Source: JALEVB01 sp022768265
GTDB taxonomy: Bacteria > Bacillota_I > Bacilli_A > Erysipelotrichales > Erysipelotrichaceae
Direction: 5' to 3'
Assembly: GCA_034168985.1 (NCBI GenBank)
Contig: JAXFJE010000021.1
Location: forward strand, 1 to 64,000
Length of the DNA stretch: 64,000 bases
Position numbers and translations under genes: made by a program. The notes under the pieces are model-generated. The model saw only the letters and a list, made by a program, of their open reading frames with translations. It ran no database searches and was not told where the DNA came from. This document shows positions 8,448 through 17,085 of this stretch, in pieces. Position 1 is the stretch's first letter, and the number at the start of each line of letters is the position of its first letter.

Positions 8448-8759
8448 TTAGTCGTCAACTGCTTTTATCACCGGATATCTAGTTCCATGCTGTGCAAGTT
8501 TCCCCATCATCTCATCAAACTGCGAGAAACTAAGATTCAGACTTCTTATATTGTGAACATCACCATCTAAGGTCTGCCCTAATAATTCAATTCCTTGCTG
8601 TGCATATCCGTATGCCTCTTTACTTTTACTGTTCGCTGAAATTGTTGTCTTAGAATCCTGTGGAACTAACGGAACATGACGAAAATAACTTTTAGCCGTT
8701 TCAATTTGAGTCGCAACTTCGTTTACATGCCCATTATTTACTTTTATTTCTTTTGACAT
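8448..8759 (-). CDS. TIGR04197/DUF3130-like T7SS helical partner
   Basis: A 103-aa protein starting MSKEIKVNNGHVNEVATQI. It shows a helix-turn-helix hairpin layout with Ala/Ser-rich AYGYAQQGIELLGQTL, typical of the WXG100 superfamily but without a W-x-G turn. The TIGR04197 (DUF3130, Lap1) family is encoded next to LXG toxins and helps deliver them to the T7SS. The gene sits 12 bases before the 524-aa effector. The ATG at 8759 is preferred, with GGAG nine bases upstream; an ATG at 8768 overlaps that site. Confidence 0.7.
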   Translation of the reverse strand: MSKEIKVNNGHVNEVATQIETAKSYFRHVPLVPQDSKTTISANSKSKEAYGYAQQGIELLGQTLDGDVHNIRSLNLSFSQFDEMMGKLAQHGTRYPVIKAVDD

Positions 8760-8784
8760 TGTTACCATCTCCTTTACTAAAGCA

Positions 8785-9363
8785 TTACTCCCTTTCCATC
8801 ATAATATCATCATCAATTTCATACGATGAATCCTCATATTTTTTTATCAATTCTTCTACTTGTGGAATAGATAATTCGTCTATTAATTTAATCTCATACT
8901 CTGAATTTTGTGTTCTTTTATATTCCCATTCTATTTCAAAATGTAACTTATCCTTATACTTTTCGATAACTTTCTGTCCCGTATCCCCTTGCTCCGTAGT
9001 ATATTCATACCAATTTACATAATTATTTATTTTTTCATATCCACTTTCTATTCTCAAACTTCCATCTGCATTATACTCTGATCCTAAATACTCTTTGACA
9101 TCTTCTAAAAATATTTTTTCTTCTTTTGAAACATATTGATTATATACATACAAATCTACCCATACTTTTGTTTCATTCAATAATTCTGCATTGTGATAAT
9201 CTATCCATGCACTCCTATTAAAAAAAGCACCATTTTGATTACTATATTGTATCTTAATCCATTCTTCATGTTCTGCTTCTGATGTCTTGTCTTTTTGATA
9301 CATACTTATCACTATAGTTAAAATTCCCACTACCAGTAGCCCACATATAATAATTTTTTTCAT
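8785..9363 (-). CDS. Membrane-anchored protein with the shared C-terminal domain (copy 3)
   Basis: A 192-aa protein: one N-terminal hydrophobic segment (KKIIICGLLVVGILTIVISM), then an outward-facing soluble domain. Its core (VWVDLYVYNQYV, FLEDVKEYLGSEY, NNYVNWYEY, final SSYEIDDDIMMERE) aligns along its length with the protein at 9431-10039 and with the last 115 residues of the 545-aa protein. The function is unknown. Position suggests a surface partner or immunity factor of the T7SS effector module. The ATG at 9363 has GGAG six bases upstream and gives the same anchor layout as its paralogue; an ATG at 9444 would add 27 residues. Confidence 0.65.
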   Translation of the reverse strand: MKKIIICGLLVVGILTIVISMYQKDKTSEAEHEEWIKIQYSNQNGAFFNRSAWIDYHNAELLNETKVWVDLYVYNQYVSKEEKIFLEDVKEYLGSEYNADGSLRIESGYEKINNYVNWYEYTTEQGDTGQKVIEKYKDKLHFEIEWEYKRTQNSEYEIKLIDELSIPQVEELIKKYEDSSYEIDDDIMMERE

Positions 9364-9430
9364 TCTAATCTCCATTTTATGACTGATAATGTCTTTTCCT
9401 TTTTCTTTTTTCGCATTATAAACAACTAAC

Positions 9431-10039
9431 TCATTCTGCCTCATTAATTGGTTTTTTCATAATATCATCATTGATTTGATATGTTGGATCGTCTGCTTTC
9501 TTCATTACTTCTTTTAGTTTTTCGTACGAAAATGACTTAACACTCTGATGTGGAAAGTCATTTCCCTCCCTAATATAATCATATACAACATCTGATAGCC
9601 GTGTCCAATACCGTTCTATCTGATGTTCGCCTTCAAAGTCCATACCAGTATCTGTAATAACTCTTTTACGATACCATTCAATGTAAGCGTGCACTTTATT
9701 ATTTTTATTTAGGACATATAAATTCCCTTCCTCATCAAACTCACTTGATAAATACTTTTTTACATCCTCTAATGTGACCTTTTCTTTACAGCGGTCAGAC
9801 ATATTATAAACATGTAACGCAACAAACAACTCCTTTTCATCAATATGTTCATATGAACTATATTCATCTAAATGAAGCGGACCATCCTTGCGAATTAATG
9901 CATCATTTTGTCTTCTATAAGCTATACAAATCTCCCATTCTCTTTCTTCCGCTTCCTTCTTTTGAAATTGCAGATATAAAATAGAGCCTATTGCTATAAA
10001 ACAACATATTAACACACCAACTTTCACTATTTTTTTCAT
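9431..10039 (-). CDS. Membrane-anchored protein with the shared C-terminal domain (copy 2)
   Basis: A 202-aa protein with an N-terminal anchor (VGVLICCFIAIGSILYL) and a charged extracytoplasmic domain. The domain holds LFVALHVYNMSD, LEDVKKYLSSEF, HAYIEWYRKR and a C-terminal PTYQINDDIMKK. The same landmarks in the same order occur in its downstream neighbour and in the C-terminus of the upstream 545-aa protein. The start overlaps the end of that gene; ATG 10039 with GGAGGA six bases ahead is preferred. No family is recognised. It may be an anchored form of the effector domain, or an immunity protein that binds it; neither can be decided here. Confidence 0.65.
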   Translation of the reverse strand: MKKIVKVGVLICCFIAIGSILYLQFQKKEAEEREWEICIAYRRQNDALIRKDGPLHLDEYSSYEHIDEKELFVALHVYNMSDRCKEKVTLEDVKKYLSSEFDEEGNLYVLNKNNKVHAYIEWYRKRVITDTGMDFEGEHQIERYWTRLSDVVYDYIREGNDFPHQSVKSFSYEKLKEVMKKADDPTYQINDDIMKKPINEAE

Positions 10040-10041
10040 AA

Positions 10042-11679
10042 TCACTCCTCCATTATCGAATCCTTAATAACATACCACGAATTTTCTTTTTTCTTTATCA
10101 ATTCCCTTAACTGTTCTTCCGAAAGTGATTCCAGATTTGTAAGCTTTATTTCAGGGTGTTCATTCGCATAGTTTTGCATAATACTCCTTAAATCTCCCAA
10201 ATACTCCTCTACTTTCGATTTTCCAGCCATTCCAACATCATCCGGCGATTTAAACCACTTTGTATACTCATCTAAAACTTTAACTTCATTACTATTCTTT
10301 TCGTCAAGGCCAGCGACTAATTGTTCAATTGTTATATCTGAATGACTTTTGTTGTATACATAAATACTAACATTTAGTTTTACATCGTCTATCGTATTAT
10401 TTTTTAAAAATATTTCTCCTTTATCTTCATATACGATATTTCCACTCATATATAAAGACTCTAAATAATTACCCAGTTGAATTCCTGTAATGTTTCTATC
10501 TATTTTGGCATTGTCCTCTTGATTACTTTGTACATTTGCAATCATTTGCAGTATTGTAGAATATTCTGGAAACATTACTTTGTCGATGCCCTTAGAAAAT
10601 AATACGCTACTTATATCTTCTACAATTACCTCTGTATCTGTTTTCTTTTCATTCTTTATATTCGAAATAGTTTTTATATCTAATAGATAATCCACGGTGT
10701 TGTAGTCCCCAAAAGGAAACACCTCAAAATTATAGTCTTTTTTCTTTGCTTTATCTATTTCATCTGCTACACCAAGTGGACTATCGTGATTAATGAAATC
10801 TGTATAATCCAAATATACTATATAATGTCCATCCTTGTTACTAATTGTTACATATTTTTCTCGTTGCATCCAACCTGGTTCTTTCATTCTGCAAATGCAA
10901 TTTAGAATAGCGGCTGTTTCTAAATGATGCATTAAGTTTTTCTCCCACTCATCTTTTAATTGGCCAGAAGTTAAAATTCCACTCTCCACTATTTCCGTCA
11001 TAATACTTTCATATTTTTCTGCTAGTCTAATAAATACAGGACTCAATTTGGGATTCTCAAAAATATCAGAAGAAATGTATGCATTATTAGCAAACTTTTC
11101 CAAATCGTTTAAATCCATTTCCCCTATTACCATAAGAAGTGCCCGATATTCTTCATCCAATATTTTTTCAGTATCTTTTTCCAGATATTGCTCAAGTAAT
11201 TTCCAGTTATATCCTATAATTTTGTCATCCTTACATTCAGTTAACAAAGCATAAATATATAGCTCTCTACTTCTCTCAATTTTCTCATTCACTGTTACTA
11301 ATTCAGCCTCTAATCGACCGTACGGAGAGTTCAACGTATTTACAATGTTCTCCGGTTTTATTTTGTCACACAATATTCTCAGCTTTTCTTTATATGCCAC
11401 TGCCAATTCATTTAACGCCAAAAATCTCGCTTGATATGTTGAGTCCAATATTTGTACATTTCCCCATATTTCATTTATCTTTCCCACTGTCATATCATTT
11501 TTGTCAATCATTTTCCGGTAATAATCTTCCAATGTATTCCATGGAAATTGAACATCAAAAGTCAGAAGATCATCTACATGATCTAACGCCTTATTTCTCT
11601 TTAACCATTCTGACTCATTTACTTCTTGAACCAAATTGATAAATTCTGTTTTTGCTGCTTCCGTAAAGTCTCTCTTCAT
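10042..11679 (-). CDS. Large soluble T7SS-locus protein, putative effector (545 aa)
   Basis: No signal peptide. The N-terminal two-thirds are mostly helical (VNESEWLKRNKALDHVDD, NELAVAYKEKLRILCDKI). A central mixed region (about 280-430) includes GHYIVYLDYTDF. The C-terminal 115 residues (VSIYVYNKSHSDI, LDEYTKWFK, LRELIKKKENSWYVIKDSIM) form a domain repeated in the next two genes, where it is membrane-anchored. It lies 11 bases after three small helical proteins that could be targeting partners, so export through the T7SS is plausible. I do not recognise the family. An LXG-like role for the N-terminus is possible but not shown. Confidence 0.65.
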   Translation of the reverse strand: MKRDFTEAAKTEFINLVQEVNESEWLKRNKALDHVDDLLTFDVQFPWNTLEDYYRKMIDKNDMTVGKINEIWGNVQILDSTYQARFLALNELAVAYKEKLRILCDKIKPENIVNTLNSPYGRLEAELVTVNEKIERSRELYIYALLTECKDDKIIGYNWKLLEQYLEKDTEKILDEEYRALLMVIGEMDLNDLEKFANNAYISSDIFENPKLSPVFIRLAEKYESIMTEIVESGILTSGQLKDEWEKNLMHHLETAAILNCICRMKEPGWMQREKYVTISNKDGHYIVYLDYTDFINHDSPLGVADEIDKAKKKDYNFEVFPFGDYNTVDYLLDIKTISNIKNEKKTDTEVIVEDISSVLFSKGIDKVMFPEYSTILQMIANVQSNQEDNAKIDRNITGIQLGNYLESLYMSGNIVYEDKGEIFLKNNTIDDVKLNVSIYVYNKSHSDITIEQLVAGLDEKNSNEVKVLDEYTKWFKSPDDVGMAGKSKVEEYLGDLRSIMQNYANEHPEIKLTNLESLSEEQLRELIKKKENSWYVIKDSIMEE

Positions 11680-11690
11680 CTTATCCCCCC

Positions 11691-11966
11691 TTATTTATTC
11701 CACTGGCTATATATATTTGCCTCAAATTCTTCCCATGTTGAGGCAAGGCTATTTAAAAATGCTGATGTTGTTGAACTAATTTCCTTGATAAGAGAAGAAA
11801 CTTCTCCCGCACTTACCTCAAGATTTTTGATGCTTTCACTGGACATACCTTTACTTTCTATCAGTGTTTCAGAAACTATGCTTCCCACAACCTGTGTTTC
11901 TGTAATTCCAGACAATTCGCCAAGCACTACACTAGTATTTTCTTTGTTATATAAAACATCTGCCAT
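11691..11966 (-). CDS. Small helical WXG100-like protein (91 aa)
   Basis: Starts MADVLYNKENTSVVLGELSG and ends ANIYSQWNK. Two helical stretches flank a Gly/Ser-containing centre, and a Trp precedes the C-terminal helix (ASTWEEFEANIYSQW). Size and position suit a T7SS-secreted helical hairpin or chaperone-like partner, but the W-x-G turn is absent. It is the third in a run of three small helical proteins ahead of the 545-aa protein. Confidence 0.6.
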   Translation of the reverse strand: MADVLYNKENTSVVLGELSGITETQVVGSIVSETLIESKGMSSESIKNLEVSAGEVSSLIKEISSTTSAFLNSLASTWEEFEANIYSQWNK

Positions 11967-11978
11967 TTTCTCACCTCA

Positions 11979-12260
11979 TCAATACAAAAAGTCATCAACT
12001 TTGTCGATTGCCTCTATAAATTCTGCCACTACAGTTCCAGCTTCCGAATAAATATCTGTAAATTGTCCTTTCAAACTTGAAAGTTCTTCTAAAAGAAGTT
12101 TAAAGTTTTCTGCAACACTTCCTTCTACTGCAACTTCTTCCGTAATTCTTGTAAATACATCAATTAACTTCTGAACTGCCTCATCTGTTTCTTTTCCTTC
12201 TGTCTTTATTTGTTCCACAACTGCTTTGAACTCTTCATCTACAATTATAATATCACTCAT
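11979..12260 (-). CDS. Small helical WXG100-like protein (DUF5344-like, 93 aa)
   Basis: Starts MSDIIIVDEEFKAVVEQIKT. Two acidic amphipathic helices are joined by an EGSVAENF turn. In Bacillus, a DUF5082-DUF5344-LXG gene order is common (ywqH-ywqI-ywqJ), and the present 155-aa, 93-aa order looks similar. The family link is inferred from size, helix pattern and position. A strong AGGGGGAAGG site precedes the start. Confidence 0.6.
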   Translation of the reverse strand: MSDIIIVDEEFKAVVEQIKTEGKETDEAVQKLIDVFTRITEEVAVEGSVAENFKLLLEELSSLKGQFTDIYSEAGTVVAEFIEAIDKVDDFLY

Positions 12261-12272
12261 TTATCCTTCCCC

Positions 12273-12740
12273 CTAAGCAATTGCTATCATGCGATATAGA
12301 CTTGAAATTTGAGTATCTACAACCCAAAGTTGATTCCTTAAAATTTCAATTCTTTCTTCTCTCTCCTGAATTGCCTGTGTGATTCCTCTAAAAGTTTCCT
12401 CTACCGCAGAAATTGCCTGACACATCAAAGCTCCATTTACATCTTCTTGCATTCCTTCATGATAACGCTCAGCACTCAAACATCTTGAAATCATATTCTG
12501 TACACCTTGAAGTCTTTGTTGGCGTTCCTGATGTTCCATCTGAAATTGTTCCCATACCTGTTTTCGATCTGATTCATAATTTTGAAGTCTCTCTATTTCT
12601 TTTTGCAATTTCAAAATTTCCATATTCAAATCATCCATTTGATTGTTCAATGAAGAAATCTGATTTTGGTAATTTCTTATTTTCTCCGTTCTTCTTGCTT
12701 CGACCTTTGCTTTTTCCTGTTCTGCAAAATAATCTGCCAT
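12273..12740 (-). CDS. Coiled-coil protein (DUF5082-like, 155 aa)
   Basis: Long N-terminal coiled coil (QISSLNNQMDDLNMEILKL) and a second helical pair separated by a less regular middle (SRCLSAERYHEGMQ). It starts three bases after essC, so it is translated from the same mRNA. It resembles the DUF5082 group of small proteins that accompany LXG effectors in Bacillus. A role as effector chaperone or targeting factor is inferred. Confidence 0.6.
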   Translation of the reverse strand: MADYFAEQEKAKVEARRTEKIRNYQNQISSLNNQMDDLNMEILKLQKEIERLQNYESDRKQVWEQFQMEHQERQQRLQGVQNMISRCLSAERYHEGMQEDVNGALMCQAISAVEETFRGITQAIQEREERIEILRNQLWVVDTQISSLYRMIAIA

Positions 12741-12743
12741 TCT

Positions 12744-15700
12744 TTACTCCTCCTTCTCATATTTCGGAAGACGTACACGTAAGTATGTACCATTTTTAAA
12801 TAACAATCCATCACCGAATTTAGGCAATTCTTTCATACTGGTCAATGGGAAAATCGTAGTAACTCCCTGTGAACTCAGCACCAGCCCATTCGAGGCCTGT
12901 TTCACAATTTTATTGATTTCATCTATACCACGCACTTTTGCCGCATGAACACTGATTACCAAGGTTACTCCAAGGTTTTCACATTCTTTAAATAGACCTG
13001 CCACCTTATTTAATTCCGGCTTTATAAAATCAATAAAATCATCCACGTCGTCTATAATAATGGTGCAATTTTTTAAATTACGGACAAGATTTTTCGGACT
13101 AATATTGGGATTCTTTTCAATCATCCTATGCAGGTATTCTTTTCTTTCGTTAACCTCTTCTGATAGTTCTTTTAGAAAATCCCCAATCTGTGTACGATCT
13201 TTTATATAACTTGCACCATCCAAAGAAGTTGCATAATATAATTCCATGCTTTTAGAGTCAAAGATATAAGTCTTTCCTATTTGTATAGCATTTTTCAATA
13301 TTACTTTTATAATATTGGTTTTTCCTGTACCAGTGTTCCCAATAATAACAAATGGGCTATCTCCTCTTTCGAAACCTTTCACAGTAACACTTTCTACATC
13401 TAAACCTACCGGATAATCAACCACCTCTGTTCCTTGATATTCCTGCAGTATAGAAGCATACAGTTCATCCGGCAATACAGGGATATGTGGTGCCTCTTTA
13501 TTAGGATAAATATTCCGAATATCCTGTATCATTTGCTTCAATGACCTACTATATGAAATTTCATTTTCGCAGGATACCATTGTATAAATTTGCAGTGCAT
13601 GTACTTCATTTGTTTTTATCAAAGCTCTTCCTTTGATTTCTGCCTGTTTATATGTACTGCGTCCTACTGCCAAAAAAGTCTCATTCTCATCAAAATTATA
13701 ACCAGCAATTTTATTTTTAAAATTATTCAGGGTCGCCTGGCGAATAGAATTAACCCTTGTAGTTGTGACGACAGTAAAAATACCAAGTCCAACTCCATCC
13801 CTTGTTAATTTTGTGAAAAATTCCTCTTCTTCAATTCCCATTTCTTTAATAACATCAAAATGATCAATCGCAATTACAATCGCTTTTAACGGTAAGTCAG
13901 CAATCTGATTATATGCATCTAAAGATGAAACGGCATGTTTTGCAAATAACTTTTTGCGGACCGCCATCTCTGTCATAATCAGTTTTTTAAACTTCCAGTA
14001 TCGCTCTTCTTCATCAATAGAAATGTATTCGGCTGTATGTGGTAATGCTTTCAAAGACATCATTCCACCATTTCCATAATCCAAAATATAAAAATTCAGA
14101 AAATCCACATCATTTAACTTTGCCAAGCTCATTAGTATTGTTGTCAAGAAAAGTGTTTTCCCATATCCACTAGACGCAACAAATAACAAGTTTCCTTCTT
14201 TGAAAAAATCAATATTACATTCCTTTTGGCTTTGCAGCTCAGGAATATCCATTTTTCCTATAGAAATATTTAAATTTACCCATCCCCATTTATTTTGGGG
14301 TTGTTTGTCTTCTTTTGCATACGGACTAACTATCATATTTTGAAGTGGTGGCAACCACGGTTTTTTCACTGGAATCTGCTTTTCTGACTCATACACCTTT
14401 TTAATATGTTCAATGATTACTTCTAATTGTGTTTTCACCGCCTTCTTTTCTGCTTTTTTCCCGCTTAAATCTTGATTAATCAATTCTCCCTGTCCAATTT
14501 CATTTACTTTATAAATGCGCTCATCCAAGGTGACATCTTTTTCTTTTTCTTCTATATAAATTGCTCCACTCCACGCAGATTGAAACAATTCATAAATTTC
14601 ATTATTTCCAACCTGTAAGTACGCACGTCCTGGAAGTGTAATACTTGCTGCGTCTGGCGTTTTCAACACTTCTTTGCTGTCACCTTCATTTTGCACTTTT
14701 AAACACAACTTGAATTTACTATTGCTCCAAATCTGATCATCTACCACACCTGTCGGTTTCTGAGTTGCTAAAATCAAATGAACACCTAGACTTCTTCCAA
14801 TTCTGGCCGCAGATACTAATTCTTTCATAAATTCTGGTTGTTCTTTTTTTAGTTCTGCAAATTCATCACTGATGATAAACAAATGTGGGATAGGTTCCTT
14901 CGCTTCTCCCGCTTTGAATAATTCCATATATCCATTTATATGATTTACCCCATATGTACTGAAAAGTCGCTGTCTTCTTGCCAACTCTGCTTTTACAGAA
15001 GCCAACGCTCTCATGCTTTCACTTCCATCCAGATTTGTGATTGTTCCCAAAAGATGTGGTAGGTCACGAAACATATTTGCCATCCCACCACCTTTATAGT
15101 CAATCAGCAAGAATCCTACTTCATGTGGATGGAAATTTACCGCTAAGGATAAAATATAACTTTGTATAGTTTCTGATTTTCCGGAGCCTGTAGTTCCTGC
15201 AACCAGACCATGTGGACCATGTGCCTTTTCATGAAGATTCAAAGATAAAATATCTCCAGCTGCACGTAGCCCTAATGGAACTGCTAATGATTTATGTGAT
15301 TGTCCATTTTTCCACCGTTCTCTGATTTTTAATTCTTCTGGATGTTGTACCCCATACATTTCAAAAAAGGTAACACTTTTAGGAATATGACTGGTAATGC
15401 CCTGTTCATGCTCTAAGACACTCAAGTTCCTTGCCACCCATTCTAACTCCACACCTTCCGCATGGTTCAACTCCAATTTCTGTTTTTTGTATTCCTTTTC
15501 CTCCAGTAATAACGTTCCTTCTTTTGAACTTTCTAAAATCAAGATAGTTCCAATATATTCCGGTAGATTTGCCCGCAAATAACTGGTATAAATGATGGAA
15601 AATCCCAGTTCATTGCCATTCATTCTTAAATATTCCATAATAACATGATCCATAATCAAAGAAGGTTCATCTATGATAAAAAGATAATGTGGCAGAAATC

Positions 15701-17051
15701 TTGTTTCTTTTTTCCCTTCTTCCAACCTAGAACATCGTTCTTTCAAAATCTGATTCATGCTTCCTAAAACAACATCTCTTGTTCTCTCAGAAGATACTAA
15801 TCCCAATGCATTGATTGCCTGAATTCTCATGTGAGGAAGCCAGCGCATCCACGAAAAGTCCTGTGCGTATTTCTCATCACAAACCATAATAATCTGCAAA
15901 TCATGGTAACTTTGGAAAAATGCAAGTTGTGTAACAAAAATTTCCAGTTGTTCATGCAAAACCTCTTTCGTTCCAACCAATCCCAAGTTTGCATGTTTCA
16001 AATCGATTACTTTTGGTTTATCTATAATCGCAAATTTCTTTCGTATCATCTGACCTGTTTCTACCAGATCATCTGGTTCAGCATCCCATTGAGGAGCCTT
16101 TCCATCTATCTGAAAACAAGTTGCTCCTTTACTATGCCCTATAGAAATTGTTAAAAAGTCATCATCAGATTGTACCCTCTCATAAATTCGGCTATCATAA
16201 TCTTTTACTTTCGAAGCAATCTCTTTCACTTGCGGATACTGATATTCATATACTTCTTTCTCATATTCATACAAATCAGCTAATTCCTGCTGTTTTTTCC
16301 ATAAATATTCTGTGTAGCGTTGAATACGGGTTTCATTTTTTTCTTTTCGCTCTTGCCTGTCATTAAAATATTTCACAATAGAAAATACAACAGCCATTCC
16401 TGTTGCTGACACAGACATTAACATATAGATGCCGCGCCCTATCAACAGCCCTACTGCTACCGTTACACCTGTCATTGCCAGCGGTGGCAATACTGTCATA
16501 ATCAATCCTTTTTTGCTTGGTTTCTCTTTTTCACGCGGCAACTCAAAAGGCACTTTTTCTGCTGAAAGTCTTTTTATAAGACGTGGGGATCGTTTGTAAA
16601 CTGGAAAATTTTCAAAAGGAACACTTTGGCTTTCTTTTTCCATCAATTTGACCCTATAATTCGTTGGTTTCCCTATAATTTCTACTTCATCTTTCCCAAA
16701 AATAACTTTCACCGAATGAAGAAATAATACATCTCCCTGTGTTATTCTAAATTCTGTTTCTGAAACTCTTTTTTTATTCAAGTAAAAATATTTTTCCTGA
16801 TTTCGATCTACATATACACTATGCTTTTGTATATACAACCTCACTTGAAGACTGTCAATTCTGATATCTGCTTCTTCACCGGACGAAATAGTAATATCTG
16901 AAGATCTATCAAAAAAATGACTCTCATCTGAAAGAAGAAAACTATTCTTTCCTTCTATCTCTTGCCATACATTCTCGCGAATTTCTTTCTTCTGTTCTAT
17001 AACTGGAAATTCCCAATATGTATTTTCCGATTCTATTAGCAAATATCTCAT
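12744..17051 (-). CDS. essC: Type VII secretion ATPase EssC (FtsK/SpoIIIE type)
   Basis: A 1435-aa motor of the T7SSb channel. The N-terminus (about 1-160) resembles tandem FHA domains. Two membrane segments lie near 180-230 (MTVLPPLAMTGVTVAVGLLI). Three ATPase domains follow. The first has a canonical loop, AGTTGSGKSETIQ (about 617), and FLLIDYKGGGM. The second has ASSGYGKTLFL (about 960), and the third IIGNTGTGKTNII (about 1240). Length and order match B. subtilis YukB/YukA and S. aureus EssC. The third ATPase normally recognises WXG100 signals. All three loops keep the GKS/GKT lysine. It sits in the middle of the operon, between essB and the effector module. Confidence 0.97.
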   Translation of the reverse strand: MRYLLIESENTYWEFPVIEQKKEIRENVWQEIEGKNSFLLSDESHFFDRSSDITISSGEEADIRIDSLQVRLYIQKHSVYVDRNQEKYFYLNKKRVSETEFRITQGDVLFLHSVKVIFGKDEVEIIGKPTNYRVKLMEKESQSVPFENFPVYKRSPRLIKRLSAEKVPFELPREKEKPSKKGLIMTVLPPLAMTGVTVAVGLLIGRGIYMLMSVSATGMAVVFSIVKYFNDRQERKEKNETRIQRYTEYLWKKQQELADLYEYEKEVYEYQYPQVKEIASKVKDYDSRIYERVQSDDDFLTISIGHSKGATCFQIDGKAPQWDAEPDDLVETGQMIRKKFAIIDKPKVIDLKHANLGLVGTKEVLHEQLEIFVTQLAFFQSYHDLQIIMVCDEKYAQDFSWMRWLPHMRIQAINALGLVSSERTRDVVLGSMNQILKERCSRLEEGKKETRFLPHYLFIIDEPSLIMDHVIMEYLRMNGNELGFSIIYTSYLRANLPEYIGTILILESSKEGTLLLEEKEYKKQKLELNHAEGVELEWVARNLSVLEHEQGITSHIPKSVTFFEMYGVQHPEELKIRERWKNGQSHKSLAVPLGLRAAGDILSLNLHEKAHGPHGLVAGTTGSGKSETIQSYILSLAVNFHPHEVGFLLIDYKGGGMANMFRDLPHLLGTITNLDGSESMRALASVKAELARRQRLFSTYGVNHINGYMELFKAGEAKEPIPHLFIISDEFAELKKEQPEFMKELVSAARIGRSLGVHLILATQKPTGVVDDQIWSNSKFKLCLKVQNEGDSKEVLKTPDAASITLPGRAYLQVGNNEIYELFQSAWSGAIYIEEKEKDVTLDERIYKVNEIGQGELINQDLSGKKAEKKAVKTQLEVIIEHIKKVYESEKQIPVKKPWLPPLQNMIVSPYAKEDKQPQNKWGWVNLNISIGKMDIPELQSQKECNIDFFKEGNLLFVASSGYGKTLFLTTILMSLAKLNDVDFLNFYILDYGNGGMMSLKALPHTAEYISIDEEERYWKFKKLIMTEMAVRKKLFAKHAVSSLDAYNQIADLPLKAIVIAIDHFDVIKEMGIEEEEFFTKLTRDGVGLGIFTVVTTTRVNSIRQATLNNFKNKIAGYNFDENETFLAVGRSTYKQAEIKGRALIKTNEVHALQIYTMVSCENEISYSRSLKQMIQDIRNIYPNKEAPHIPVLPDELYASILQEYQGTEVVDYPVGLDVESVTVKGFERGDSPFVIIGNTGTGKTNIIKVILKNAIQIGKTYIFDSKSMELYYATSLDGASYIKDRTQIGDFLKELSEEVNERKEYLHRMIEKNPNISPKNLVRNLKNCTIIIDDVDDFIDFIKPELNKVAGLFKECENLGVTLVISVHAAKVRGIDEINKIVKQASNGLVLSSQGVTTIFPLTSMKELPKFGDGLLFKNGTYLRVRLPKYEKEE

Positions 17052-17085
17052 GCCGTATTCCTCCTATATCTATCTGATGTTATTC

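Noticed and set aside
11626..12051. 141-aa plus-strand frame across the small T7SS genes
   Set aside because: Shadow of two well-supported minus-strand genes; no binding site and no plausible protein pattern.
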